NCBI GenBank assembly: GCA_050187875.1
Contig: JBFWXB010000005.1
Coordinates: forward strand, 1-64,000
DNA: 64,000 bases
Origin: JAFKKS01 sp050187875
GTDB lineage: Bacteria > Pseudomonadota > Alphaproteobacteria > Rhizobiales > Xanthobacteraceae
Direction: 5' to 3'
Shown: one piece after another, positions 52,533 through 61,699 of the stretch
How the letters are laid out: each line of letters starts with the position of its first letter
How positions within the stretch are numbered: position 1 is the first letter of the stretch
Notes under the pieces: model-generated
Told to the model about the DNA's origin: nothing
What the model saw: the letters and a program-made list of their open reading frames with translations, nothing else
Databases searched by the model: none
Translations under genes and position numbers: made by a program

Positions 52533-53315
52533 TCAGAATGCGGTCGCGCGTGCAGAGAGGCCGGCGTCGATGGTCACCACCGAGCCGCTCGTGTAGCCGG
52601 ACAAGGGAGAGGCCAGGAACGCGGCCGCGACGCCGATCTCTTCGGCCGTGGCGCAGCGCTGGAACGGCAAGGGTTTGCGCAATTCCTCCCAGTTGTTCTC
52701 GTCGCCCGTTCGGTCCTTTGCTTTCTTTTTCATCAACGCGACGATCCGGTCGGTTTCCACGGGGCCGGGGCTGAGCGCGACCACGCGAATTCCGTCCTTT
52801 GCGCTGACGCAACCGAGCGATTGGCTGAACGCGGTCAGCGCCGCGTTTCCGGCGACGCCGCAGATATATTCGGGATCGTGCGTGTCGGCCGCGTTGCCGA
52901 CGACATTGACGATGACGCCATCCTTGCGTGCCGCCATAAGCCTATAAAACGCGCGGCACATATTGATATAGCCGAATACTTTCAGGTCCCACGCCTTGCG
53001 CCACGTCTCCTCGCTGACGTTGAGCAGCGTTCCACCCGGGATCGCGCCGGCATTGTTCACCAGAATGTCGATGTCCGGATATTCCTTCGCAAGCTTGTCG
53101 ACGTTCTTGCTGTCGGAGAGATCTGCGGCGACGATGTCGACACGCACGTTCGATTTTTGAGCGATCGCGGATTTCACGGCTGCAAGCGCCTCGGCATCGC
53201 GGGACACGATAATCACATTACAACCTTCGGCAGCGAACACCTCGGCGGTCGCGCGGCCAATACCTTTGGACGCGCCCGTAATCAGCGCAGTCTTCTTCGC
53301 GAGCTTCAAATCCAT
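52533..53315 (-). CDS. Short-chain dehydrogenase/reductase lacking catalytic Lys
   Basis: A 260-residue SDR-fold protein. The cofactor motif TGASKGIG (14-21) and the NNAG stretch (87-90) are intact. Around the active site, Tyr150 remains (DPEYICGVAGNAAL), but the position four after it is Val154 instead of Lys, and the usual Ser region reads VNVVGNAA. The C-terminal SGSVVTIDAGLSA is normal. I recall related SDRs with a YIxGxAGNAAL motif, so this is probably a subfamily feature. It lies between hyuA and the alpha/beta hydrolase. Confidence 0.85.
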   Translation of the reverse strand: MDLKLAKKTALITGASKGIGRATAEVFAAEGCNVIIVSRDAEALAAVKSAIAQKSNVRVDIVAADLSDSKNVDKLAKEYPDIDILVNNAGAIPGGTLLNVSEETWRKAWDLKVFGYINMCRAFYRLMAARKDGVIVNVVGNAADTHDPEYICGVAGNAALTAFSQSLGCVSAKDGIRVVALSPGPVETDRIVALMKKKAKDRTGDENNWEELRKPLPFQRCATAEEIGVAAAFLASPLSGYTSGSVVTIDAGLSARATAF

Positions 53316-53486
53316 GATGACTCCGGAAATAGATAAAGGCGGGCGCGGCGGACTATGAAGCCGTTAAGACACCGGAGCAAGGGCGCGAGAACGCAGTCAG
53401 GTCTTGCGTGCCGGTCATGGATAAAGCGGACGCTCAGGTGCGAAGTCGTCCGTGAAAAGGCTCGGGGAGGGACATCGCGGCAGCGG

Positions 53487-55580
53487 TCAAAGTTCAGAGT
53501 CCGCGGTCGATCGTGCACCATCCGGCAGGCGCAGCGCGATGTCGAGCCAGCCGAGGCTGTTGACCGAAACGACATCGCCCGCATTCGCGACGACGGTCGT
53601 CGTCTCTGCTTCGAAGATCGCGGGCCCGGTGATCGTGGCGCCCGGTGACAATTTGTCGATCTGATAGACGGGCACCGATATCCAGCCGCCGAAATGGGCT
53701 TGGCGCGTCTCCATAAAATGGGCCTGTCGCGTCTCGGTCCTCGAAATTTTTCCCTGCGGCGATTGCTGTTGAAGGGGTTGACCGACTGCCGCCACCCGCG
53801 CGTTAACGAACACAACCTCCTGATCGCGGGACGAGTAAGTGTAGAGTTCCTCGTGGCGCAGGTGGAATCGTTCGGCGACACTGGCGGCCAAGCCTGGTCG
53901 TTCCCAATCGAGTCCATCCAAGGAGACGTCGACCTGGAAGACTTGCTCGCCATAGCGCATCTCGGCCGAGCGCTCGACGCGGATTTCGCCATCGAACCAC
54001 TGACGCAGCCGGTCGACGGCTCGCCGTTCCAGTGTCGCATAAACCGATCGCAGGCTCTCATCGGTCATGGCTGAATTGTCGCCCACATGGGTCTCGCTGA
54101 CTTCGTAGCGAAGGTCGCTTGTGAGCATGCCCCAGGCCGAAAGGACCGAGGCGACGGTCGGTACGATCACGCGCGGAATTTCAAGCTCGCGGGCAACCTC
54201 GACGGCATGAAGGCCTGCGCCGCCGCCAAACGAGAGAAGCGTGAATCCGCGAGGATCGACGCCGCGTCGCACGGTCATCAGCCGGATTCCCTCCGCCATG
54301 TTGAGATTGATCAGCCGATAGATGCCGGCTGCGGCCTCTCGCGCCGAGAGTGCGATCTTTGCTCCGACCTTTGCGACGGCGTCCTCCGCCGCGGATGCAT
54401 TAAGGTTCTTCTTGCCACCGAAGAAATTTTTCGCGTCGAGATAACCGAGCAGTAGGTTGGCGTCGGTGACGGTGGGTTCGGCGCCACCATTGGCGTAGCA
54501 CGCTGGGCCCGGAACGGCTCCGGCACTCTCGGGACCGACCTTGAAACTTCCGCCTGCATCGACATGGGCAATCGAGCCGCCGCCGGCCGCGATGGAAACA
54601 ATATCGAGGGACCGTAGCGCAATGCGCTCGCCAGCATGGCTTCGCTCCGTCGACAGCGCAGCCTTGCCGTCATGGATCATCGAAATGTCGGTCGAGGTGC
54701 CGCCGACGTCGAAGGGAATGAGATCGTCAAGGCCGAGAAGCTGCGCGCAACGTATGGCTCCTGCGACGCCGCCGGCTGGCCCCGACAATACGGTCGCTGC
54801 GGCGAGCCGCGCCGCCTCTTCCACCGGCGCCATGCCGCCGTGCGATAGAACGATAAAAAGGCTTCCCGCAAAGCCGGCATCGCGCAGCCGGGTCTGCAGG
54901 TTGGTGAGATACCAATGAACGGTAGGCCCGACGTAGGAATTCACGACCGTGGTCGAGACGCGTTCGAATTCCTTGATCTGCGGCAACACATCGCTCGATC
55001 GCGAAATGTAAACGCCTGGGAGCGCGGCGCGTAGACGCTGTTCCGTCTCCAGTTCATGCGCTGGGTTTTTGTAAGCGTGCAGATAGCAGATCGCGACCGA
55101 CGTTGCGTTCGCCGCGCGGATTGCCCGGATCGCTCTCTCAAGGGAGGCAGCATCCAAGGGCGTGATGACCGCGCCGTCGGGGCCGATGCGTTCGCGGACT
55201 GCGAGCCGCAGCTGTCTCGGTACAAGCGGGGTCGGAGGGCTCGAGCGCAGCTCGTAGCGATTGGGCTTCATGCCCTCTCGCATTTCTAGGACGTCGCGAT
55301 GCCCTTCCGTCGTCAGAAGAGCGACCTTGGCGCCTTTGCGTTCCAGGAGCGCGTTGGTCGCCACCGTGGTGCCGTGGACGATCGAGCCCGTTCGCGCCAA
55401 GAGATCGCTCAGCGACAGGCCGTGGCGCTTCGCTAATTCCTGCAGCCCGGCGATCACGCCGAGCGACTGATCCTGCGGCGTCGAGAGCGCTTTTGCGAAG
55501 ATCGTGCGGCCGCCTTCGTCGATCGCGACAAGATCGGTGAAGGTGCCACCGACATCGACGCCAATCCTCAGTCGCGACAT
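53487..55580 (-). CDS. hyuA: Hydantoinase/oxoprolinase family protein, subunit A
   Basis: A 697-residue ATP-dependent amidohydrolase subunit of the N-methylhydantoinase/5-oxoprolinase/acetone carboxylase family. It opens RIGVDVGGTFTDLVAIDEGG (actin-like ATPase phosphate loop), continues GSIVHGTTVATNALLERKGA, VLSGPAGGVAGAIR, FDVGGTSTDISMIHDG, and ends with the HyuA C-terminal domain (VYQIDKLSPGATITGPAIFE). Residues 615-630 contain two adjacent copies of ETRQAHF from a 24-base tandem repeat. It overlaps hyuB by one base (TGATG). With hyuB it should open a cyclic imide or lactam using ATP. Confidence 0.93.
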   Translation of the reverse strand: MSRLRIGVDVGGTFTDLVAIDEGGRTIFAKALSTPQDQSLGVIAGLQELAKRHGLSLSDLLARTGSIVHGTTVATNALLERKGAKVALLTTEGHRDVLEMREGMKPNRYELRSSPPTPLVPRQLRLAVRERIGPDGAVITPLDAASLERAIRAIRAANATSVAICYLHAYKNPAHELETEQRLRAALPGVYISRSSDVLPQIKEFERVSTTVVNSYVGPTVHWYLTNLQTRLRDAGFAGSLFIVLSHGGMAPVEEAARLAAATVLSGPAGGVAGAIRCAQLLGLDDLIPFDVGGTSTDISMIHDGKAALSTERSHAGERIALRSLDIVSIAAGGGSIAHVDAGGSFKVGPESAGAVPGPACYANGGAEPTVTDANLLLGYLDAKNFFGGKKNLNASAAEDAVAKVGAKIALSAREAAAGIYRLINLNMAEGIRLMTVRRGVDPRGFTLLSFGGGAGLHAVEVARELEIPRVIVPTVASVLSAWGMLTSDLRYEVSETHVGDNSAMTDESLRSVYATLERRAVDRLRQWFDGEIRVERSAEMRYGEQVFQVDVSLDGLDWERPGLAASVAERFHLRHEELYTYSSRDQEVVFVNARVAAVGQPLQQQSPQGKISRTETRQAHFMETRQAHFGGWISVPVYQIDKLSPGATITGPAIFEAETTTVVANAGDVVSVNSLGWLDIALRLPDGARSTADSEL
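53691..53738 (-). repeat. 24-base imperfect tandem repeat inside hyuA
   Basis: Two adjacent 24-base units (53715-53738 and 53691-53714) encode TETRQAHF and METRQAHF at residues 615-630. The units differ at a handful of bases, so the duplication is in frame and not very recent. It lies in a linker before the last beta domain, where an eight-residue insertion should be tolerated. Confidence 0.8.
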
Positions 55581-57235
55581 CAGCCCGCTCGCTTGCTCAC
55601 GAGGCCTTGGAGTTCATCTTGCGCACGCGCTTCTGCCGTTCGCTCGTCCGGTGGTCCCCATCCGCCGCCGCCGGCCGAACGGATCTCGAAGACATCCCCG
55701 GGTTGAACGGCAATTCCGACTTCCTTGGTTTTCAACACGCGCGGTTTCTTTCCTTTGGATATCAGCCGGTACTTGTGGGGCGGACTGTCTTCGCCGCCGA
55801 GCATTCCGAACGAGCCGTAGCGCGCGCCATCGCCCGCCGTGTTGGCGAGCGCCGGTTTTTCCGTGAGCATCACGAGGTCGAGCGCAACGCCAAGCCCGCC
55901 GCGATAGCGCCCTTTGCCGCCGGAATCGGGGAGAAACTCGTGCCGTGCAAAGTGCAGCGGAAAGCGGACTTCGGCAAACTCGACGCTGCCGAATTTAAGC
56001 CCACCCACGGACTCGAACTCCCCGATCGAAGACCAGCCATCGCCGGCGCTCGAGGCGCCGCCGCCCGGCCGCGCATGGAACATGTGCCAGATGAACTTGC
56101 GGCCGTTTCGCGGGTCTTCGCCTTGGATGGCGATCCTGTAGCGTCGACCCCAACCGGCCATCACCCGATCCGGGCACGATCGCGAAAGGGCGGTGAGGAT
56201 CGCTTGCACGATGCCGTTTGAAGGATGGCTCGTGCACATCGTGACGGGCCGGTTCGGCTCCGGCCAAACGATGGTTCCTTCCTTGAGCTTGACGCTGAGC
56301 GGGCGGAAGGCGCCGTCGTTCTTAGGAACGTCCGGATCGATCAGAAAGGCGAGGGCCATTGCGCAAGCCGATTGCGAGTTCGCATAGGATGAGTTCATAA
56401 AGCTGGTGGATTGCGGGTCGGAGCCGGTGAGATCGACCTCGATATTGCTTCCGGTCTTGGTGACGCGCGCGTGAATGCGAATGTCTTCACGGCCGTGCCC
56501 GTCGTCATCGAGGAAAGCCTCGCCCTCGAAGACGCCATCCTTCCATTTCGAAACGATGGCGCGCGTGCGTCGCTCAGCCGCGTCGAAAGAATCCTCGATC
56601 GCCTGCAGAACGGTGTCGGTATCAACATCGTCGAGGAGCTTCAAGATGCGGCGCGCTCCGAGCCGCGCTGCGCCCACCATCGCCGCGAGGTCGCCGCGAA
56701 AATCGCGATCGTTTCGGGTGTTCAGCGCGAGCAAGTCGACGAGGTCATCGCGTTGCTGTCCCGCCGCGTAAAGCCGCACTGGCGGAATGCGCAACCCTTC
56801 GGTCCATATGTCGCGTGCGGAGGGGTTGTAGGCGCCATGAGCCGAGCCGCCGATGTCACTTTGATGTGCGCGGACAACGGTCCAGAAAAGCCGGCGATTG
56901 CCTTTGAACACAGGCACGAAGGCGGTGACGTCGGGCAGATGCGAGCCGCCATACGACGGGTCGTTCAAGAGAAAAACGTCGCCCTCGACGATGTCGTCGA
57001 AACGCGCCTCGACAGCGCGGGTTGCCCACGGCAGCGCGCCGACATGGATTGGGATGTGGTCGGCCTGCGCAACGAGCCGGCTGCGCGTGTCGACGATGCC
57101 GATCGAGAAGTCCCGGCTCGAATTCAGGATCTGCGAGAATGACGTCCGCAGCATCGCCTCGCCCATCTCGCGTGTAATCGAGGTGAGACGATGCTCAACA
57201 ACGGAGCGCGTGATGGGATCGACGGGCTGGGGCAT
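55580..57235 (-). CDS. hyuB: Hydantoinase/oxoprolinase family protein, subunit B
   Basis: A 551-residue HyuB subunit. Typical stretches are MGEAMLRTSFSQILNSSRDF, FLLNDPSYGGSHLPDVTAFV, TVVRAHQSDIGGSAHGAYNP, FMNSSYANSQSACAMAL, TSHPSNGIVQAILTALS and the C-terminal GDVFEIRSAGGGGWGPPDER. It partners HyuA. ATG 57235 starts at the conserved MPQPVDPITRSVVEHRL, but no clear ribosome site precedes it and a longer form is possible. First gene of hyuB-hyuA-SDR-hydrolase. Confidence 0.92.
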   Translation of the reverse strand: MPQPVDPITRSVVEHRLTSITREMGEAMLRTSFSQILNSSRDFSIGIVDTRSRLVAQADHIPIHVGALPWATRAVEARFDDIVEGDVFLLNDPSYGGSHLPDVTAFVPVFKGNRRLFWTVVRAHQSDIGGSAHGAYNPSARDIWTEGLRIPPVRLYAAGQQRDDLVDLLALNTRNDRDFRGDLAAMVGAARLGARRILKLLDDVDTDTVLQAIEDSFDAAERRTRAIVSKWKDGVFEGEAFLDDDGHGREDIRIHARVTKTGSNIEVDLTGSDPQSTSFMNSSYANSQSACAMALAFLIDPDVPKNDGAFRPLSVKLKEGTIVWPEPNRPVTMCTSHPSNGIVQAILTALSRSCPDRVMAGWGRRYRIAIQGEDPRNGRKFIWHMFHARPGGGASSAGDGWSSIGEFESVGGLKFGSVEFAEVRFPLHFARHEFLPDSGGKGRYRGGLGVALDLVMLTEKPALANTAGDGARYGSFGMLGGEDSPPHKYRLISKGKKPRVLKTKEVGIAVQPGDVFEIRSAGGGGWGPPDERTAEARAQDELQGLVSKRAG

Positions 57236-57376
57236 GGAGGGTTCTGTCGGCAGGGCGATTTCAAGCTGCGGAGAGCCGGAGAGAGTGGTTGGGCGTAGGG
57301 CGTAGGTCCAGGACCTCGGAGTGTTGGCCCTGATTTGCATGGGCATTACGCCATGTCCCCGCTGTGGTGGCAACCA

Positions 57377-58870
57377 CTAGCGATGTTGGCATGAATAGAT
57401 TCGAACCGATGCGCGTGCGTCGGTCGGGACCTTCAGGACGGCATCTGCGCTTCGCGTTGCCGTGGTACAGTCGAGCCAGAAATAAGCGTTGCTCGGGTCG
57501 ACCACGATGCGCGACGGCCTAAAACCGGCGAGCACAATAGACAGATACGGGGTCGTCGAGAACCACGACAACGGGCGCAGTTTTTTGCTTATTCTTTCCG
57601 TCGAAACAAAGCGCGCATCGCCAACCGAAGGATCGGACAGTTCGCTTATCGCAAGCTGCTGCACAGCGTGCTTGTAGCGCGTCCAGCCGTCAAGGAATTT
57701 GGCTGTCTCGACGCCGTGGACCAGCGTGATCAAAACAAACGCGCCGGCAAATGCCGTCGTGAGGGCTTGAGTTTGTGTGGCTGCTCGTAAGAGGCCGGTG
57801 GGTGCATTCAACATGCGCTCCGCGCGCAAGGCGTTCATTACGGCGAAGACGGCGAAGAGGCCGAGCAGCGGTGTGAAAACCACCAGCAGAGTCCGCATGT
57901 AATATCTGTTGCTGGCGTGGAGCGACGTATCGAACAGAAGCCAATACGCCGCAAGACACAGCGCAACGGTCAGAACGGCGTAAATAGGCGCGCGCGGCGA
58001 AGGCGCGGTGCGGCGCCAGAGCCAAAGACAGGCTACGTATCCGGCAAGCGTTGCCAGCAGGATTCGCACGATGCTGGTAGTGAAGAGGCCGAGATCAAAG
58101 AAATGAAAGGCCGCCCGCCAATAAGCGCCGGCGAAATAATCATCGGGGCGATAGGTGATTTTTACGGTCCCCCAAAGAACCAAGGCGGCCAAGAGCACGC
58201 ACGCGCCGCGTACGAATTTGGGATCCTGCGAGCCGCGCATCGCCAGGGACGCGACCACGGCGCAGGCAAGGACAAGGGCGCCCTCATGCGCCAGGATGAG
58301 GAAGGCCATGAGGACAAAGACAATGAGCGTCCCTCGATGCGATTGGCGCGCGCAATGTGCCGCCGTCAGCGTCGGCCAAAAGAGCGCATGGGCGATCCAC
58401 ATCTCCGTCGGGAATCCGAACACGAGAGGGGCGAGGAGAGCCGTCGAGGCGCAGGCGACCGTGAAAAAGCTGCGCCCCGGCGTGCGGTCGAAGTAAAATG
58501 TCGCGACGAGGCTGACAAGCGGTGCGCCATAAAAGAGCGCGCCATACGCCATGACGCCGGCGTGCGGGCTGCCTGTCCATCCGACAAGCAGTTCGGCCGG
58601 CCACAATGTCAGCAGGAAGACGGAAAGGCGGCCTGAGATATTGTGCCAATGGAACGCCCAGACATCCTGCACCGCTATGGCGTAGGAGAAGAAGGCGCCG
58701 TCGGCGTAAAGCTGCAGTCGCCAGATGAGAGCGATCACGATAAACGCGATGGACCAGCCGACGCCGGCAATCATCACCATCGTGCGGATTGCAGCGACGC
58801 TTTGCGCTGCGGGTGAGAGCGTCACGCCACGTTGTGGAGATTGATCGAAGCCGTCAGGACGGGTCGACAA
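57377..58870 (-). CDS. Polytopic membrane protein, possibly GT-C glycosyltransferase-like
   Basis: A 497-residue integral membrane protein with about ten hydrophobic segments (first at VMIAGVGWSIAFIVIALIW) and a soluble C-terminal part of about 110 residues (TAKFLDGWTRYKHAVQQLAI onward). I recognise no sequence motif; the overall arrangement resembles undefined GT-C type or wzy/mannosyltransferase-like proteins. Its start lies 17 bases inside the end of ribA, so the two are co-translated, linking it to the pterin/flavin-like cluster rather than to hyuB downstream (141 bases away). It may export or glycosylate the cluster product at the membrane. Confidence 0.7.
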   Translation of the reverse strand: MSTRPDGFDQSPQRGVTLSPAAQSVAAIRTMVMIAGVGWSIAFIVIALIWRLQLYADGAFFSYAIAVQDVWAFHWHNISGRLSVFLLTLWPAELLVGWTGSPHAGVMAYGALFYGAPLVSLVATFYFDRTPGRSFFTVACASTALLAPLVFGFPTEMWIAHALFWPTLTAAHCARQSHRGTLIVFVLMAFLILAHEGALVLACAVVASLAMRGSQDPKFVRGACVLLAALVLWGTVKITYRPDDYFAGAYWRAAFHFFDLGLFTTSIVRILLATLAGYVACLWLWRRTAPSPRAPIYAVLTVALCLAAYWLLFDTSLHASNRYYMRTLLVVFTPLLGLFAVFAVMNALRAERMLNAPTGLLRAATQTQALTTAFAGAFVLITLVHGVETAKFLDGWTRYKHAVQQLAISELSDPSVGDARFVSTERISKKLRPLSWFSTTPYLSIVLAGFRPSRIVVDPSNAYFWLDCTTATRSADAVLKVPTDARASVRIYSCQHR

Positions 58871-59984
58871 GCGACGCCATCAAATGATCGAGATGGTGTC
58901 CGGCGCGCTCGGCTTTCGCGACAAGGTAACGCCGGTTTTCAGCCTTGATTGGCGCTTCGAGCGAGAGGCGGCCGACGATGTCGATACCGCTTCGGCCGAG
59001 CCCCTCGACCTTCGCCGGGTTGTTGGTGAGCAAAACGATCCGCGTGCAATCGAGCATTTCGAGCATACGCGCGGCGACGCGATAGTCCCGCTCGTCATCG
59101 TTGAAACCCAGTGTCGTGTTCGCGTCCACGGTATCGAGGCCTTGGTCCTGCAATTGATAGGCCCGCATCTTGTTGGCGAGGCCGAGACCACGACCTTCCT
59201 GCGCTAGATACAAAATGATGCCGCCACCGTTGTCGTCCAGCCGCGCTAAGGCCAGGCGGAGTTGATCGCCGCAGTCGCAACGGCGCGAGCCGAAGACATC
59301 GCCGGTGAGGCACGCCGAGTGCAGCCTCACCAGGATTGGCTTCGTATGATCGAGCGAGCCGACAATGATCGCCGTCTGGCTTCCGCCGAGCGCATCGCGA
59401 AACACGACGAAATGCGCCATCTTGCCTGAGACGAGCGGCACCGTGGCGTCGCTGGCGATCCTCAGGGCCTCGACGGTTTCGTCGGCGAATTGTTTGACGG
59501 CGCCGGCCTCGACAGTGATCACATGCGGGTGGGCGGTGATAACATCGTCCCGAACGACGGCCGCGAGCACAGCCGGCAGTCCTTGCGACATCTTGGCGAT
59601 TTCAAGCGCTGCGGCCGCGGCGAGGCCGGCCGATTTGGCGTGCGGCAGCGGTTGGCGCGTGACATGCGTCACCAGCGCAAGGATTTCGCCGGCATCGCTC
59701 GCTTCGCCGATGGGCAGTTCCATGGGCGTCGGGCCAAACAGCCCGAGCGCTGCGGCGCGTTGCGCGGTGACGACGAGCCGTGGAGCGCCGGGGGCACACA
59801 TCTGCACGAAGGCCTTGAGCCGTGCCGCGCTGAGCCCCTCGGCCGGCAACGCCAGGAGTATTTCATCGCGGCCCCGAATAAAGACGGGTCGGCCGCTGTT
59901 GAACTCCGCAAGACCACGGCTCACGCCGGTGCTTCCATCGCTGCCGAAAAGCACGGACACGGCCCTGGCCTCCAACGCACGCAT
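58854..59984 (-). CDS. ribA: GTP cyclohydrolase II (RibA) with degenerate N-terminal domain
   Basis: A 376-residue protein. The C-terminal half (about 180-376) is a complete GTP cyclohydrolase II: zinc cysteines in ACLTGDVFGSRRCDCGDQL, active-site AQEGRGLGLANKMRAYQLQD, TVDANTTLGFNDDERDYRVA and LLTNNPAKVEGL. The reaction is GTP to 2,5-diamino-6-ribosylaminopyrimidinone phosphate plus formate. The N-terminal 175 residues resemble the position of the DHBP synthase domain of RibBA but lack its acidic and His motifs, so that activity is unlikely. A GGAGA site precedes ATG 59984. Being outside a riboflavin operon and among methyl- and glycosyltransferases suggests a specialised pathway. Confidence 0.9.
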   Translation of the reverse strand: MRALEARAVSVLFGSDGSTGVSRGLAEFNSGRPVFIRGRDEILLALPAEGLSAARLKAFVQMCAPGAPRLVVTAQRAAALGLFGPTPMELPIGEASDAGEILALVTHVTRQPLPHAKSAGLAAAAALEIAKMSQGLPAVLAAVVRDDVITAHPHVITVEAGAVKQFADETVEALRIASDATVPLVSGKMAHFVVFRDALGGSQTAIIVGSLDHTKPILVRLHSACLTGDVFGSRRCDCGDQLRLALARLDDNGGGIILYLAQEGRGLGLANKMRAYQLQDQGLDTVDANTTLGFNDDERDYRVAARMLEMLDCTRIVLLTNNPAKVEGLGRSGIDIVGRLSLEAPIKAENRRYLVAKAERAGHHLDHLMASLVDPS

Positions 59985-60107
59985 ACGGGGTTGATCTCCA
60001 AGATTAGAACACCGCAAGGGGAAGCACCATTCCATTCGCCACTGCGTGAGATTTGTGGCAGCTTCCGCTTTCAAAGCCCCAGATCAAGCTTCGAGACCGT
60101 TATTCCG

Positions 60108-60929
60108 ATGTCAGGCCGACCTTTGGCTTCCGGCGCGCAAGAGAGGGGTGAGCACGCCGACGATTGGGCCGACTTTGTCGACGGATTTGGCGCGCGGCGT
60201 CCGGCATCGAAGCATTCGCGGTGGGGCGCGTTGTTCGATCCCCTCCGCCACGGCGCCGTCGATGATCTTGTCGTCGTCGGTCAGGTCGGCCAGTCTCTCG
60301 ATGGCCGTGTCGCGACAGAGAGCGGGCACTCGAAATATATCAACGGCCCTGCGGGGCTTGCGCATCTGCATCGCCTCCGTGCGCTGGTCGATGCCGTCGT
60401 CGTCGGCGTCGGAACGGCGATTATCGACGATCCGCAACTCACCGTGCGGCATGTGGCCGGCTCCCACCCTGCGCGCGTCGTGATCGACCCCAATGGCCGT
60501 CTTCCCCGGGGCGCGCGGGTGTTGCACGAGGATGGCGTCAGGCGTTTGGTGATCACAAGGCCAGGCCAGCAGGAGCCCCTGCCGGCCGGCGTGGAAGTCG
60601 TCACGCTGACGATGAGTATGGGCGGCTTTGCGCCCGCCGATATTCTGACAGCCCTCGCGGCGCACGGCATGCGTCGCATCTTGATCGAGGGCGGCGCGCA
60701 TACAGTCTCCCGCTTTCTGAAGGCCGGCTGCCTCGATCGGCTTCATATAGTGGTTGCGCCCATCATCCTCGGCGCAGGGCCTTGCGGATTTTCTCTTCCG
60801 CCTATCGAACGCGCCGATCAGGCGATGCGGATCAAAATGCATTCGCATCAGATCGACGATGAGCTTCTGTTCGACTGCGACTTGTCGGGCTTTCGTATTC
60901 CCGTCGGCTCCGCGAAAAAGTCGACATGA
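60108..60929 (+). CDS. Stand-alone RibD-type reductase
   Basis: A 273-residue protein with a RibD C-terminal (dihydrofolate-reductase-like) domain from about residue 50: VGQSLDGRVATESGHSKYIN, LRALVDAVVVGVGTAIIDDP, ARVVIDPNGRLPRGARVL and RILIEGGAHTVSRFLKAGCL. The deaminase domain of RibD is missing and replaced by about 45 residues of hydrophilic leader. Such enzymes reduce the ribosyl side chain of RibA-derived pyrimidines or reduce pterins with NADPH. It is divergent from ribA (123-base gap) and its 3' end overlaps the converging methyltransferase by 82 bases. Confidence 0.85.
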   Translation: MSGRPLASGAQERGEHADDWADFVDGFGARRPASKHSRWGALFDPLRHGAVDDLVVVGQVGQSLDGRVATESGHSKYINGPAGLAHLHRLRALVDAVVVGVGTAIIDDPQLTVRHVAGSHPARVVIDPNGRLPRGARVLHEDGVRRLVITRPGQQEPLPAGVEVVTLTMSMGGFAPADILTALAAHGMRRILIEGGAHTVSRFLKAGCLDRLHIVVAPIILGAGPCGFSLPPIERADQAMRIKMHSHQIDDELLFDCDLSGFRIPVGSAKKST

Positions 60930-61699
60930 CCTACGCGGATCGACGAAGCTCCTTCCGCAATGGCTGCGTGCCGCCGCGTTAGCCACATTTCGAGCTCCGC
61001 GTTCTCGATCGACGCCATTTCGCGCGCGGCGTTCGCCCAGCCTTGCAGCAGTTCCGTCTGCATCACGCGATCGTTTGGACCCAGGACCCAGTCGGAGGGA
61101 CCATGAACGACGCGGAAGCCCAAGGCGTCAAGCCGTTTGATCGCAACATCCGCGGCCTTGGGGCCGAGTGCTGCACCAAACCCCTTGTCCGTTCGCTGAT
61201 GCGCATTGACAGCGGCGATAACGGCGGCATCCAAGGGATCGTGGGGACGGAAATCGATGAGGCCGTTGTAGGAGAGCGCCGCATAGAAGGCGGTGGAATG
61301 ATCAGCGACTGCCTGGAGGAGCTTCTCAAGCCACATCTCGGAAACAAGATCGAGCAATGCCGACGTCGTCAAGAGGTCGATCTGCTCCTCGAAGAGGGCG
61401 TCGAGATCGTGGCGGAGATCTTTCAATTGGGGCGCGATCGTGATGTGCGCCGGCGTCGGTAACTGTGCCGCTACAGCGAGCAAAGCCGGATCGTTATCGA
61501 CGAGGCGCCACGCTTGCGGCACGGACGCGCGCCGACTGAGCGCCAGGATTGTTGAACCGGCTCCGCAGGCGAGATCGGTGATTCGCAACGCGTCATGCCG
61601 CCGCATGACGGCGCTCGCGGCGGCAAGAACGTCCGCATTGCGCGCGCGCAGGTCGTAGGGCTGGCGTAGCGCGAGCCAGCTGGCGGAAAAGCCGCTCAT
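60848..61699 (-). CDS. Class I SAM-dependent methyltransferase of the RibA/PTPS-like cluster
   Basis: A 283-residue methyltransferase. The SAM-binding motif is RITDLACGAGSTILALSRRA, followed by WRLVDNDPALLAVAAQL and a later DLLTTSALLDLVSEMWLE. The N-terminus SASWLALRQPYDLRARNADV is distinctive. It starts in an ATGA overlap with the upstream glycosyltransferase gene. The last twenty or so residues (RKPDKSQSNRSSSSI) are Ser-rich and encoded antisense to the RibD-like gene, suggesting that an original stop codon was lost. It is expected to methylate the cluster's product. Confidence 0.85.
   Translation of the reverse strand: MSGFSASWLALRQPYDLRARNADVLAAASAVMRRHDALRITDLACGAGSTILALSRRASVPQAWRLVDNDPALLAVAAQLPTPAHITIAPQLKDLRHDLDALFEEQIDLLTTSALLDLVSEMWLEKLLQAVADHSTAFYAALSYNGLIDFRPHDPLDAAVIAAVNAHQRTDKGFGAALGPKAADVAIKRLDALGFRVVHGPSDWVLGPNDRVMQTELLQGWANAAREMASIENAELEMWLTRRHAAIAEGASSIRVGHVDFFAEPTGIRKPDKSQSNRSSSSI

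Noticed and set aside
51534..53336. 600-codon rightward frame over the alpha/beta hydrolase and SDR genes
   Set aside because: Antisense shadow crossing two real genes and their gap; no recognisable domain.
59985..60107. FMN riboswitch between ribA and the RibD-like gene
   Set aside because: The gap is short and I see neither the conserved FMN-element core nor its multi-stem layout.
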